This document shows, piece after piece, positions 1 through 7,971 of a stretch of DNA of 64,000 bases (within the stretch, counting starts at the first letter, position 1; every line of letters starts with the position of its first letter). Position numbers and translations under genes: made by a program. Source of the stretch: Magnetospirillum gryphiswaldense MSR-1 v2 (GTDB taxonomy: Bacteria > Pseudomonadota > Alphaproteobacteria > Rhodospirillales > Magnetospirillaceae). The notes under the pieces are model-generated. The model was not told the DNA's origin and ran no database searches. It saw only the letters and a list, made by a program, of their open reading frames with translations. The DNA lies in the NCBI RefSeq assembly GCF_000513295.1, contig NC_023065.1, positions 1,178,001 through 1,242,000 of the forward strand, in the 5' to 3' direction.

Positions 1-2
1 AT

Positions 3-437
3 ATCGACGCTGCCCGCCGGACCGGCCTGCCGGTGATCATCCACACCCGTGATGCCGATGACGACATGGCCCAAATCCTGACCGAGGAAATGGCCAAGGG
101 GGCGTTTCCGGGATTGGTCCACTGCTTCAGCTCTGGCCAACAACTGGCTGATTTAACTGTTGAACTTGGACTTTATGTCTCGGTGTCCGGTATCGTCACC
201 TTCAAGAAGGCGGAGGCCTTGCAGCAGGTCATCGCCAGCGTTCCGCTGGATCGTTTGCTGGTCGAAACCGATTGCCCCTATCTGGCGCCCATCCCCTATC
301 GCGGCAAGCGCAACGAGCCGGCCTATGTGGCCCACACCGCCGCCAAGGTGGCTGAATTGAAAGGGATTTCCCCCGAGGCATTGGCGGCGGCCAGCACCGC
401 TAATTTTCTGTCGCTGTTTTCCAAGGTCCGGCCATGA
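3..437 (+). CDS. tatD: TatD-family metal-dependent deoxyribonuclease, 3' part
   Basis: The gene enters from the left edge, so its start is outside the window and only the last 144 residues are visible. TatD proteins are TIM-barrel, divalent-metal hydrolases of the amidohydrolase superfamily with 3'-5' exonuclease activity. Visible family marks are the strand ending IIHTRDADDD, the HCFSSG loop with its metal-site His, and the C-terminal ETDCPYLAP and RGKRNEP signatures, where the Asp of ETD is a metal ligand. The stop codon overlaps the start of the next gene (ATGA), so the two are probably translationally coupled. In many Alphaproteobacteria tatD lies after metG and before this MBL-fold gene; metG would be left of the window. 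Confidence 0.93.
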   Translation: MDAARRTGLPVIIHTRDADDDMAQILTEEMAKGAFPGLVHCFSSGQQLADLTVELGLYVSVSGIVTFKKAEALQQVIASVPLDRLLVETDCPYLAPIPYRGKRNEPAYVAHTAAKVAELKGISPEALAAASTANFLSLFSKVRP

Positions 438-1225
438 AAGCCACCATCCTGGGATGCGGGGCCGCAGGCGGCGTGCCGAGCATTTCCCGGGGCTGGGGGG
501 CCTGCGATCCCGATAATCCACGCAACCGCCGCCGCCGCCCGTCCATCCTGGTCCATGGACCGGAAGGGGCGATTTTGGTCGACACCTCGCCCGATTGCCG
601 TGAACAATTGTTGGATACCGGGATCAATCGGCTGGCGGCGGTGCTCTACACCCACGATCATGCCGACCATATGCACGGCATCGACGACCTGCGCGAGGTC
701 AACCGGGCCATGCGCGCCCATCTGCCCATCCACGCCACCGCCGAGGTTCTCGACTGTATCCGCAGCCGTTTTCCCTATGTGGTCGGGGGGGTAGGGGAGG
801 GGCAGAGTATATACAAGCCCCTGCTGGACCTGTATCCCATCGACGGGGTTTTTTCTGTGGGCGGGGCGGAGGTGATTCCTTTCGACCAGGATCACGGTTA
901 TTGCCGAACCACCGGCTTCCGCTTCGGCCCATTGGCCTATTCCACCGATGCGGTGGAACTGCCCGAAACGTCCTTCGACATCCTGGCCGGAATCGATACC
1001 TGGATCGTCGGCTGTCTGACCTATGATCCGCATCCGACCCATGCTCATCTGGACAAGGTGCTGGGATGGATCGAGCGTATCCGTCCACGTCAGGCGATCT
1101 TGACCCATATGACGCCAAGCCTGGACTACGACACCTTGTGCAATATCCTGCCGCCCCACGTGCGACCGGCCCATGACGGATTGATCATCGAGGCTTGTAC
1201 TGGGGGAAATGCAGCCCCCAGATGA
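434..1225 (+). CDS. MBL-fold metallohydrolase (PhnP/RNase Z-like)
   Basis: A 263-residue metallo-beta-lactamase-fold hydrolase. The zinc motif HDHADH is at residues 74-79, preceded by a DTSPDCREQLL segment at 50-59, as in the PhnP-like phosphoribosyl cyclic phosphodiesterase group. Later His and Asp ligands are plausible at DQDHGY and LTYDPHPTHAHLDKV. The start ATG overlaps the tatD stop by 4 bases. The substrate cannot be read from the sequence: no phn genes are nearby, so the PhnP reaction is not implied, and a general cyclic phosphodiester hydrolase is as likely. The last 41 bases overlap the convergent TRIC-like gene. Confidence 0.88.
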   Translation: MKATILGCGAAGGVPSISRGWGACDPDNPRNRRRRPSILVHGPEGAILVDTSPDCREQLLDTGINRLAAVLYTHDHADHMHGIDDLREVNRAMRAHLPIHATAEVLDCIRSRFPYVVGGVGEGQSIYKPLLDLYPIDGVFSVGGAEVIPFDQDHGYCRTTGFRFGPLAYSTDAVELPETSFDILAGIDTWIVGCLTYDPHPTHAHLDKVLGWIERIRPRQAILTHMTPSLDYDTLCNILPPHVRPAHDGLIIEACTGGNAAPR

Positions 1226-1817
1226 TGGCGGCACCGCGTATGGCGAAGCCGGCGGCAATGGCCAGAACCGTCTGTCCGAACTCGGGCAGGGTGGAAAAGT
1301 GGTGCAGCGCCAGCCAGACCATGGACCCGGCAGCCGCAGCGGTGGCATAGATTTCCCGATGGAACATCAAGGGTTTTTCACCGCAAAAGATATCGCGGAT
1401 CAGCCCACCGAAACTGGCGGTCATCACCCCCATGATCACGCAGACCAGAACCGGAGCTTGCAGCGCGGCGGCCTTTTGCGTCCCGGCCACGGCGAACAGA
1501 GCCATACCCAAGGCATCCAGCCACAGCAGCAAGGGCAGGATGCGGGTGAACGGCTTGGCCGCCCAAAACGTCGCCAGCGACGCCACCAGGCTGACGACCA
1601 GATAGGTGGTATCTTCGATCCATACGGGACGAACGCCCAAGATCAGATCGCGAACGGTGCCGCCACCGATGGCGGTGACCGTGCCGACGACCATGAAGCC
1701 GACCGGGTCCATTTCCTTGCGGGCGGCGACCAAGGCGCCGGTAATAGCGAAAACCGCCAAACCGATCAGATCGATGGCGGCAAAGATTTGGGCGATGGCT
1801 TCAGATACGGGCGTCAT
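1185..1817 (-). CDS. TRIC-like (UPF0126/YicG-family) membrane protein
   Basis: About 210 residues and strongly hydrophobic, with roughly seven predicted membrane segments arranged as two related halves. Each half carries the family glycine/arginine motif (GGGTVRDLI, then FGGLIRDIF). This matches bacterial trimeric intracellular cation channel homologues of the YicG/YadS type; the transported ion is not known from sequence. The start is set at MTPVSEA. A start 12 codons upstream is open but adds an atypical polar leader. An AT-rich perfect palindrome lies about 50 bases upstream and may carry its promoter. Confidence 0.87.
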   Translation of the reverse strand: MTPVSEAIAQIFAAIDLIGLAVFAITGALVAARKEMDPVGFMVVGTVTAIGGGTVRDLILGVRPVWIEDTTYLVVSLVASLATFWAAKPFTRILPLLLWLDALGMALFAVAGTQKAAALQAPVLVCVIMGVMTASFGGLIRDIFCGEKPLMFHREIYATAAAAGSMVWLALHHFSTLPEFGQTVLAIAAGFAIRGAAIIWGLHFPQYKPR

Positions 1818-1866
1818 GGCTGATATAGTGATATGAAGGCAGCGGAAATGCAATACCCAGTAGCGT

Positions 1867-1882
1867 CATAATATATATTATG
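1867..1882. promoter_or_regulatory. 16-bp AT-rich perfect palindrome
   Basis: CATAATATATATTATG is self-complementary over all 16 bases. It lies in the gap between the end of the nicotinamidase-like gene and the start of the TRIC-like gene, 50 bases before the latter's ATG. It could be an operator or contain an AT-rich -10 element for that gene. No regulator can be assigned. Confidence 0.4.
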
Positions 1883-1928
1883 CGACAAACGGGGGTGGAC
1901 AAGAGAGAGCCCCCTCGTCCTTCGGGCT

Positions 1929-2750
1929 TCAATTAAATTCCGAACTGGCGCACACCCGCATGCCGCGCGCCCGCATATGGGTGATGAAGGCCTGTCCGGC
2001 GGCGGGAAAATCCGGTCCACCAGGGATCGCCGGCACTGGGCTGGTGCAGTCGGTGAGGAGGACGAACTTGTGGATATGCGCTTGGTCAATGTTATCGGCG
2101 ATATCGCTAACGGTGGCTTTGACGCAGTGACTGAGCGCCTCCCCGGCCAGCAGCAGGACATCGCAATCCGTCAGCCTTTCAAGCAAATCACTGTTCAGCG
2201 ACGTCGCCGGATCTGCCGGATCGGGGACTTCCGCCGCCACTGCCGAGTAATGCTCGGTAAACGGATTGGCGCCTTTGACGACGAAGTTGACCGGACTGAG
2301 CGCGCGTTCTTCCCACCGCCGCAAGGCACCGAACAATTCCGGCTGGACGGCATGTCCGGACGAGCCGATCAGGCAATGCGGCGGCCAGATCACCAAGGCG
2401 TATTTGCCGTTGCCTTCCAATTTACGGACATAGTCCAGCGACCGCTGACCCCAGGCCGAATTGCGTGGCCGCCACCGCCCGGCAGCGACGTCCTGGGCGC
2501 TGATGATGGTGAAAGGTGGCGGGTTTTCACCAATGTCATTCTGCCACCATGTCGGATGTGCGATATCAAGGGCGTGGTGACTGTCCATGGTCACATCAAT
2601 GGCCCCTATCCGCCCCCCAAGGCGGTCAATCAGGGTCGCCAATCGGGTCATGTCGGCATAGGCCCCAGGCACCGGCAGCGCGCCATTGGCCGGTCCATCG
2701 CAGAAATCCATCTGCGGGTCGATGATGAGCAGGCGAATGCGATCGGACAT
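1929..2750 (-). CDS. Nicotinamidase-like cysteine hydrolase
   Basis: A 273-residue isochorismatase-fold hydrolase. It shows the PncA-type triad: Asp in LLIIDPQMDF, the Lys of NFVVKGANPF, and the nucleophilic Cys in GEALSHCVKAT. Metal-site Asp and His residues are present in TMDSHHALDIAHP, and WPPHCLIGSSGHA resembles the PncA WPDHC segment. Nicotinamidase converts nicotinamide to nicotinate, which the pncB product 1 kb away would use. It is longer than typical PncA (about 210 residues), with extra sequence around residues 80-120 and 150-190, so activity on another amide is possible. It diverges from nrtR across a palindromic operator candidate. A good GGAGA ribosome site precedes the ATG. Confidence 0.8.
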   Translation of the reverse strand: MSDRIRLLIIDPQMDFCDGPANGALPVPGAYADMTRLATLIDRLGGRIGAIDVTMDSHHALDIAHPTWWQNDIGENPPPFTIISAQDVAAGRWRPRNSAWGQRSLDYVRKLEGNGKYALVIWPPHCLIGSSGHAVQPELFGALRRWEERALSPVNFVVKGANPFTEHYSAVAAEVPDPADPATSLNSDLLERLTDCDVLLLAGEALSHCVKATVSDIADNIDQAHIHKFVLLTDCTSPVPAIPGGPDFPAAGQAFITHMRARGMRVCASSEFN

Positions 2751-2830
2751 GACGATCTCCTTCCCGGTAACCCGGCCAGGGCGGGAAACAGGCTGTTAAA
2801 CCAAAAATGGCCAAACACATAAACCGAAGT

Positions 2831-2849
2831 TGGATTAAGTTTTAATCCA
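2831..2849. promoter_or_regulatory. Candidate NrtR operator (inverted repeat)
   Basis: TGGATTAA at 2831-2838 and TTAATCCA at 2842-2849 form a perfect 8-bp inverted repeat with a 3-base spacer. It lies between the divergent nicotinamidase-like gene and nrtR. It overlaps the -35 position of the extended -10 promoter at 2863-2871 and sits 80 bases before the nrtR start. NrtR regulators bind palindromes in NAD-gene promoters, so autoregulation and control of the divergent gene are inferred. Confidence 0.6.
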
Positions 2850-2862
2850 TGTCAACAGCCAA

Positions 2863-2871
2863 TGTTATACT
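2863..2871 (+). promoter_or_regulatory. Extended -10 promoter element upstream of nrtR
   Basis: TGTTATACT matches an extended -10 box (TGn followed by TATACT). It is about 60 bases upstream of the nrtR ATG and immediately downstream of the inverted repeat. No good -35 hexamer is present at the normal spacing, which fits the extended -10 type. Confidence 0.4.
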
Positions 2872-2928
2872 TGCGGTTCTGATGGCGGAGCCCTAGCATC
2901 CTCCGATTACACCACTCATGGAATAACT

Positions 2929-3588
2929 ATGGGGATGTTCGAAACGCCGATTGCGACCGTGGATGTTGCCTTGTTCACCGTCTCGGAGGGGCGGCTTTGC
3001 GTGATGCTGGCCAAGCGGCCCGATGATTCCGAGATATTCCCCGGCGTGTTCGCCCTGCCCGGCGGCTACATCCATGTGACCGAAGACGACGACGCCGAGG
3101 CCTGCGCCCGTCGCGTTCTACGCGGCAAGGCCGGACTGCGCGTCCCCTACCTCGAGCAACTCTGCACCTTTTCCGGCAAGTTCCGCGACCCGCGTGCGTG
3201 GTCGCTCAGTGTCGCCTATTACGCCGTGGTGCCGGCGACGGAACTGGTCGGCACCAGCTTGCGGCTGGCACCGGTGGATGAATTGCCCGCCCTGCCCTTC
3301 GATCACAACCAAATCGTGGCGACCGCTTCACGGCGGCTGCGGGGCAAGGCGTCCTATTCATCCCTCCCCACGTTTCTGCTGCCGGAAAAATTCACCTTCG
3401 ACGAGCTTCATGCCGTTTACCAGCAGGTCATGGGGGTCGGGATCAACAAGGTCAGCTTTCGCCGCAAGATCGAGAACCAGGGCATCGTCGTTCCGGTGCC
3501 GGGGGAAAAGCACTACGGCGCCCATCGCCCGGCCCAGCTTTACCGGGCCGCCGAACGAACATTGATGGAGTTCGACCAGATCATTTGA
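2929..3588 (+). CDS. nrtR: NrtR-type NUDIX-domain transcriptional regulator
   Basis: A 219-residue protein with an N-terminal NUDIX-like domain (about 1-140) and a C-terminal winged-helix segment (about 145-215, with LPEKFTFDELHAVYQQV and NKVSFRRKI). This is the layout of NrtR repressors of NAD metabolism, which sense ADP-ribose-type ligands. The NUDIX box is degraded: where catalytic enzymes have REVxEExG, this protein reads RRVLRGKAG, so the metal-binding glutamates are gone and hydrolysis is unlikely. It is divergent from a nicotinamidase-like gene and 39 bases upstream of pncB on the same strand, which supports control of nicotinate salvage. Confidence 0.85.
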   Translation: MGMFETPIATVDVALFTVSEGRLCVMLAKRPDDSEIFPGVFALPGGYIHVTEDDDAEACARRVLRGKAGLRVPYLEQLCTFSGKFRDPRAWSLSVAYYAVVPATELVGTSLRLAPVDELPALPFDHNQIVATASRRLRGKASYSSLPTFLLPEKFTFDELHAVYQQVMGVGINKVSFRRKIENQGIVVPVPGEKHYGAHRPAQLYRAAERTLMEFDQII

Positions 3589-3627
3589 CCGTTTTGGCCA
3601 ATCCCATCACCAACGGAAGTCGCCGTC

Positions 3628-4926
3628 ATGATCAACTTCGCTTCCCGCGCCTATGACCGCCGCTGGCGCATCGATCCGATCGTGCGCTCGTTGCTCGATA
3701 CCGATTTCTACAAGCTGTTGATGCTGCAATTGATCCACCGGCATTTTGCCGCGGTACCGGTGACTTTTTCGCTCATCAACCGAACCTGGACGGTGCGGCT
3801 GGCCGATATGGTCGAGCGCCGCGAATTGGAGGCTCAGCTCGACCACGTGCGGACCTTGCAGTTGGGCCGGCAGGAACGTATCTGGCTGGCCGGCAACACT
3901 TTCTATGGTACCGAAGGCATCTTCCGCCCCGATTTCCTGGCTTGGCTTTCCGCCTTACGGCTGCCGGAATATGAGATCGAGGTCGTCGATGGCCAGTACG
4001 AGCTGACCTTCTCCGGCCCATGGGCCGAGGTGATGTTGTGGGAAGTCTATGCCATCACCATCGTCAACACCCTGCGCAACCGCGCCGGTCTGGCCCGCAT
4101 GAGCGAATTGGAACTGGATGTTCTCTACTCTCGCGCCAAAGCCAAGCTGTGGGGCAAGCTGGATCGTCTGGCCGATGCCGGAATCACCGGCATCGCCGAT
4201 TTCTCCACCCGGCGCCGGGCTGATTTCCTGTACCAGGAATGGGCGCTTCTGGCCGCTGCCGACCATCTGGGCGACGGTTTTCTTGGCACCTCCAACGTCG
4301 CCTTGGCTATGAAGCTGGGGCTCGAGGCCATCGGCACCAATGCCCACGAATTACCCATGGTCCTCTCCACTCTGGCCGAGACCGAGGCGGAATTGCGCGC
4401 CAGCCAATATCGTGTGCTGGAATTGTGGCAGCAGACCTATGACGGTCGGCTCAAGGTGTTCCTGCCCGACACCTTCGGCACCACCCAATTCCTGAGCGGC
4501 GCCCCCGACTGGGTGGCCGACTGGACCGGCTTGCGAGTGGATTCCAAGGATCCCTTCGAAGCAGGCGAAGAGGCCATCGATTGGTGGGCGTCCAGGGGAC
4601 GCGATCCGCGCAGCAAGCTGGTGCTGTTCTCGGACGGCCTCGACGTGGGCGACATCTTGGCCTTGGACAAGGCATTCCGTGGCCGCTGCCGGCTGGGCTT
4701 CGGCTGGGGGACGCTGTTCGGTAACGACTTCCGTGGCTGTCATCCGCGCGGCGCCGACGACCTTGCCCCCATCAGTCTGGTGTGCAAGGTGACCAGGGCC
4801 AATGGCCGACCGGCAATCAAGCTGTCGGACAACCTGGCCAAACCCACCGGCCCGGCGGCGGAAGTCGCCCGCTATCGGGCCATCTTCGGTGGCGCTGGCC
4901 TGGGGCACCGCGATGTGGTGGTGTAG
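3628..4926 (+). CDS. pncB: Nicotinate phosphoribosyltransferase
   Basis: At 432 residues this is the expected length for PncB, which makes nicotinate mononucleotide from nicotinate and PRPP with ATP hydrolysis in the NAD salvage pathway. Recognisable family segments are LLDTDFYKLLM at the N-terminus, FSTRRRADF in the centre, the GTNAHELPM stretch with the His that is phosphorylated in characterised enzymes, and LFSDGLDV followed by FGWGTLFGND near the C-terminus. It lies just downstream of nrtR and probably shares its promoter. Confidence 0.95.
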   Translation: MINFASRAYDRRWRIDPIVRSLLDTDFYKLLMLQLIHRHFAAVPVTFSLINRTWTVRLADMVERRELEAQLDHVRTLQLGRQERIWLAGNTFYGTEGIFRPDFLAWLSALRLPEYEIEVVDGQYELTFSGPWAEVMLWEVYAITIVNTLRNRAGLARMSELELDVLYSRAKAKLWGKLDRLADAGITGIADFSTRRRADFLYQEWALLAAADHLGDGFLGTSNVALAMKLGLEAIGTNAHELPMVLSTLAETEAELRASQYRVLELWQQTYDGRLKVFLPDTFGTTQFLSGAPDWVADWTGLRVDSKDPFEAGEEAIDWWASRGRDPRSKLVLFSDGLDVGDILALDKAFRGRCRLGFGWGTLFGNDFRGCHPRGADDLAPISLVCKVTRANGRPAIKLSDNLAKPTGPAAEVARYRAIFGGAGLGHRDVVV

Positions 4927-5007
4927 GGTCGCCGCAGAGACAAATCCATGTGGCCTCGCGGCGCTTCCGCCCTTATTCTAAGACCCGGTTTCCTTGTCGA
5001 GTTATCC

Positions 5008-5805
5008 ATGCGCCCGATCGACCATTTGCTTGAACTGATGGCCACCTTGCGTGACCCGGTGCGCGGCTGCGCCTGGGACCGCGAACAAAGCTTCGCCACC
5101 ATCGCCCCCTACACCATCGAGGAAGCCTACGAGGTCGCCGACGCCATCGACCACGGCGACATGGCGGCGCTGAAGGATGAATTGGGCGATTTGCTGTTTC
5201 AGGTGGTGTTTCACGCCCGCATGGCCGCCGAGGCCGGGGATTTCGATTTCGACGACGTGGCCCGGGCCATCACCGCCAAGATGATCCGCCGTCATCCCCA
5301 TATCTTTGGCGACGCCGAACAGCGCGACGCCCAAACCCAGACCATCGCCTGGGAGGCGACCAAGGCCGAGGAACGCGCCGCCAAGGGTCATGACAGCGTG
5401 CTGGATGGTATCGCTCGCTCGTTGCCGCCCATGACCCGCGCCTTGAAGTTGCAAGGCCGCGCCGCCCGCGTCGGTTTCGATTGGGCCGAAGCCAAGGATG
5501 TGATCGCTAAGATCACCGAGGAAGTGGCGGAGATCAAAGCCGAAATCGACGCCGATGCGGCCTTTGAGCGGCTCGAGGACGAGGTCGGCGATTTGTTGTT
5601 CGTCTGCGTCAATCTGGCCCGCAAGCTGTCGGTTGACCCGGAACGGGCGCTAAACCGGGCCAATATGAAATTCGTGCGCCGTTTCAATCACATCGAAAAA
5701 AGCCTTGAGAGCAACGGCCAGCCCATCGGCGAAGCTGGGCTAGAGGCCATGGAAGCCTTGTGGCTGGATGCCAAAATGCTGGAACGCCAAGGAGATGGCC
5801 GATGA
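5008..5805 (+). CDS. mazG: Nucleoside triphosphate pyrophosphohydrolase MazG
   Basis: A 265-residue protein with two tandem MazG folds. The first has EEAYEVADAI followed by DELGDLLFQVVFHA. The second has EEVAEIKAEI followed by DEVGDLLFVCVNLARK. These EExxE and ExxD helices bind magnesium in all-alpha NTP pyrophosphatases, which hydrolyse NTPs to NMP and pyrophosphate. The ATG at 5008 (MRPIDHLLEL) is chosen because it matches where family members begin; the open frame extends 20 codons upstream. Its stop overlaps the start of the following lipoprotein gene by ATGA. Confidence 0.94.
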   Translation: MRPIDHLLELMATLRDPVRGCAWDREQSFATIAPYTIEEAYEVADAIDHGDMAALKDELGDLLFQVVFHARMAAEAGDFDFDDVARAITAKMIRRHPHIFGDAEQRDAQTQTIAWEATKAEERAAKGHDSVLDGIARSLPPMTRALKLQGRAARVGFDWAEAKDVIAKITEEVAEIKAEIDADAAFERLEDEVGDLLFVCVNLARKLSVDPERALNRANMKFVRRFNHIEKSLESNGQPIGEAGLEAMEALWLDAKMLERQGDGR

Positions 5806-6434
5806 TTGCCGCTATCCGGCCCCTGCTGCGGCTGTTGACCGTGGCATTGCTCGCCTTGCCTTTGGCATCTTGCTATATCCCCGACAAGTTCAAGGGAGAA
5901 TTGCGGCTGTCGCGTTATGGCGACTACGCCCTGACCTATCAGGGTGACCTGATCTATGCACCGATCATGCATGATTATGCCGGTGGCCGGATCACCCCCG
6001 AGAACGAGCAGGAAAAGAACGACAACATCTATAAGGATCTGGTGCGCGATCCGGCCATCAAGGACATCCAGCGCGTCGGCAAGGGCCGCTTCCGCGTCAA
6101 GTTCGAGCGCCAGGGTCGCCTGGGTAAGGTGCAGCTCAGTTCGTTCCTGCGCCGCGATGCCCGCCTGTTGTCCCTGAAATCCAATGAGGACGGCAGCATC
6201 ATCATCGATGCCAACGGGGTCAAGTCCGGTGATGCCCAGCGCATGGCCGAGTTGGGCATCGGCATGGAAGGTGAATTCCGCATCACCACCGACGCCAATG
6301 TGGTGCGGCACAATGCCACCGAAGTGCGTCCCTATGGCCAGTACAAGGTCTATATCTGGAAGATCGAAAACGCGCTGTCGGCCACCCCCACCTTGGTGAT
6401 GCTGCGCGACCCCGACCCCAACCGCCCGCTTTGA
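5802..6434 (+). CDS. Putative lipoprotein of unknown function
   Basis: A 210-residue protein with an N-terminal signal sequence: a basic start, a hydrophobic leucine/alanine run, then a lipobox ending LASC at about residues 21-24. It should therefore be lipid-anchored in the periplasm. The mature part is rich in charged beta-strand-like segments (ALTYQGDLIYAPIMHDYAGG, GRFRVKFERQG, GSIIIDANGV) and has no motif I recognise. The start is the ATG that overlaps the mazG stop; a longer open frame has no signal-like leader. Function unknown. Confidence 0.8.
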   Translation: MIAAIRPLLRLLTVALLALPLASCYIPDKFKGELRLSRYGDYALTYQGDLIYAPIMHDYAGGRITPENEQEKNDNIYKDLVRDPAIKDIQRVGKGRFRVKFERQGRLGKVQLSSFLRRDARLLSLKSNEDGSIIIDANGVKSGDAQRMAELGIGMEGEFRITTDANVVRHNATEVRPYGQYKVYIWKIENALSATPTLVMLRDPDPNRPL

Positions 6435-6445
6435 AGGATCGCACC

Positions 6446-7210
6446 ATGGCCGATTGGACCGACCGCATCGTTTTCGTTACCGGTGCCACCGCCGGTTTCG
6501 GCACCGCCATCGCTCGCGCCTATGCGGCCTTGGGGGCGCGCTTGATCCTGTGTGGGCGGCGGGCTGAGCGGCTGGGTGAATTGCAGGCAGAGTTGGCGGT
6601 CCCGTGTCACCTGCTGGAATTGGATGTGCGCAACCGTCCGGCGGTACAACAGGCTATTGCTGACCTGCCCGCCGATTTTGCCGCCATCGATGTTCTGGTC
6701 AACAATGCCGGCCTCGCCCTGGGGCTGGAACCGGCGCATCAGGCTGATCTGGATGATTGGGATGCCATGATGGACACCAACGTCAAGGGGCTGATGTATG
6801 TCACCCGCGCCGTTCTGCCCGGCATGGTCGAGCGCAATCAAGGCCATGTGGTCAACATATCCTCCATCGCCGGCACCTATCCCTATCCGGGCGGCAATGC
6901 CTATGGCGCTTCCAAGGCGGCGGTGACCCAGTTTTCACTGAATTTGATCGCCGATCTGGTCAAGACCAAGGTGCGGGTGACCAATATCGAACCCGGGCTG
7001 TGCGCTGGGTCGGAATTTTCACTGGTGCGCTTCAAGGGTGATGCCGAGGCGGCGGCCAAGGTCTATGACGGCACCACGCCGCTGACATCGGAAGATATAG
7101 CAGAATCAGTGGTTTGGGCGACGTCCCTACCCGCCCACGTCAACATCAACCGCATCGAGTTGATGCCGGTGTCACAGGCGCCCGCCGGATTGACGGTGTT
7201 TCGCGGTTAA
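6446..7210 (+). CDS. Short-chain dehydrogenase/reductase (YdfG-like)
   Basis: A 254-residue classical SDR. The N-terminal nucleotide-binding motif GATAGFGTAIA, the NNAG stretch, and the catalytic Ser (NISSIAGTYP) with Tyr-x-x-x-Lys (YGASK) are intact. The C-terminus (HVNINRIELMPVSQA) closely resembles YdfG, an NADP-dependent 3-hydroxy-acid dehydrogenase acting on serine, allo-threonine and 3-hydroxypropionate. The exact substrate remains unproven. The ATG at 6446 has an AAGGA ribosome site; a TTG 5 codons earlier overlaps the lipoprotein stop. Its stop overlaps the convergent phosphatase gene by four bases. Confidence 0.88.
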   Translation: MADWTDRIVFVTGATAGFGTAIARAYAALGARLILCGRRAERLGELQAELAVPCHLLELDVRNRPAVQQAIADLPADFAAIDVLVNNAGLALGLEPAHQADLDDWDAMMDTNVKGLMYVTRAVLPGMVERNQGHVVNISSIAGTYPYPGGNAYGASKAAVTQFSLNLIADLVKTKVRVTNIEPGLCAGSEFSLVRFKGDAEAAAKVYDGTTPLTSEDIAESVVWATSLPAHVNINRIELMPVSQAPAGLTVFRG

Positions 7211-7971
7211 TCCACCAACGGCGCCAGTTGCCGCCAGCTTTCCGGCCCCGGGGTCAGCAGCAATTGGCCATCGGCATGCAGCACCGGGGTATAGACCTCG
7301 CCACCCAGCATGGCGGCATGGCCGCCAGCTTCGACATGGATCAGCACACCGGCGGCGTGGTCCCACGGCATCAGTCGGCGGAAATGGGCAAAATGCTGCC
7401 GTCCGGTGACCAGATCGAGATAATCATGGGCGGCGCTGCCGCGCCGGGCCACGTGCAGGACGCAATCGGCGACTTTGCCGCGTTTTTTCACCGATCCGGT
7501 CATCTGCGGCAGCGGCACTTCCGCCGCCACTTTCAGCCGGGTGCCGTCACGCCACGCCCCCTGCCCGATTTCGGCGATCACCGTCCGGTTGGGGATGGGG
7601 TCGTGAATCCAGCCGGCGACGGTGACGCCATCGACCACCAGGGCGACGATGACGGCGAAGCGCGGATTGTTGTTGGCGAAATTGCCGGTGCCGTCCACCG
7701 GATCGATGACCCAGACCACACCGGGGTGATTGAGGGCCTCCAGCAGGGCGGGATTGCCGTCCACCGCCTCTTCCCCCACCACCGCGCCGGGAACGACCTC
7801 GGTCAACAGCCGGGTCAACAGCCGTTCGGCCATGACATCGGCATCGGTGACCAGTTGGTTCGGCTTTTTCTCGCGAATCTGATCGCGGCTCAGCTTCTTG
7901 AAACGCGGCAGGATCTCCGCTTCCGCCGCCTGACGGATCAGGCCGGCAACCTTGACCACATCAACCTTCAC
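7207..7971 (-). CDS. Inositol monophosphatase family phosphatase
   Basis: A 254-residue FIG/IMPase-fold enzyme. Metal-binding motif 1 is complete: VVGEEA, then IDPVDGTGNFANN. The second motif, PWDHAAGVLIHVEAGG, is also present. Family members dephosphorylate inositol phosphates, PAP or histidinol phosphate, and nothing here fixes the substrate. The ASN-rich NFANNNP loop after DGTGN is slightly unusual. The first codon overlaps the end of hflX by four bases, so the two are likely co-transcribed leftward from hfq. Confidence 0.88.
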   Translation of the reverse strand: MKVDVVKVAGLIRQAAEAEILPRFKKLSRDQIREKKPNQLVTDADVMAERLLTRLLTEVVPGAVVGEEAVDGNPALLEALNHPGVVWVIDPVDGTGNFANNNPRFAVIVALVVDGVTVAGWIHDPIPNRTVIAEIGQGAWRDGTRLKVAAEVPLPQMTGSVKKRGKVADCVLHVARRGSAAHDYLDLVTGRQHFAHFRRLMPWDHAAGVLIHVEAGGHAAMLGGEVYTPVLHADGQLLLTPGPESWRQLAPLVD

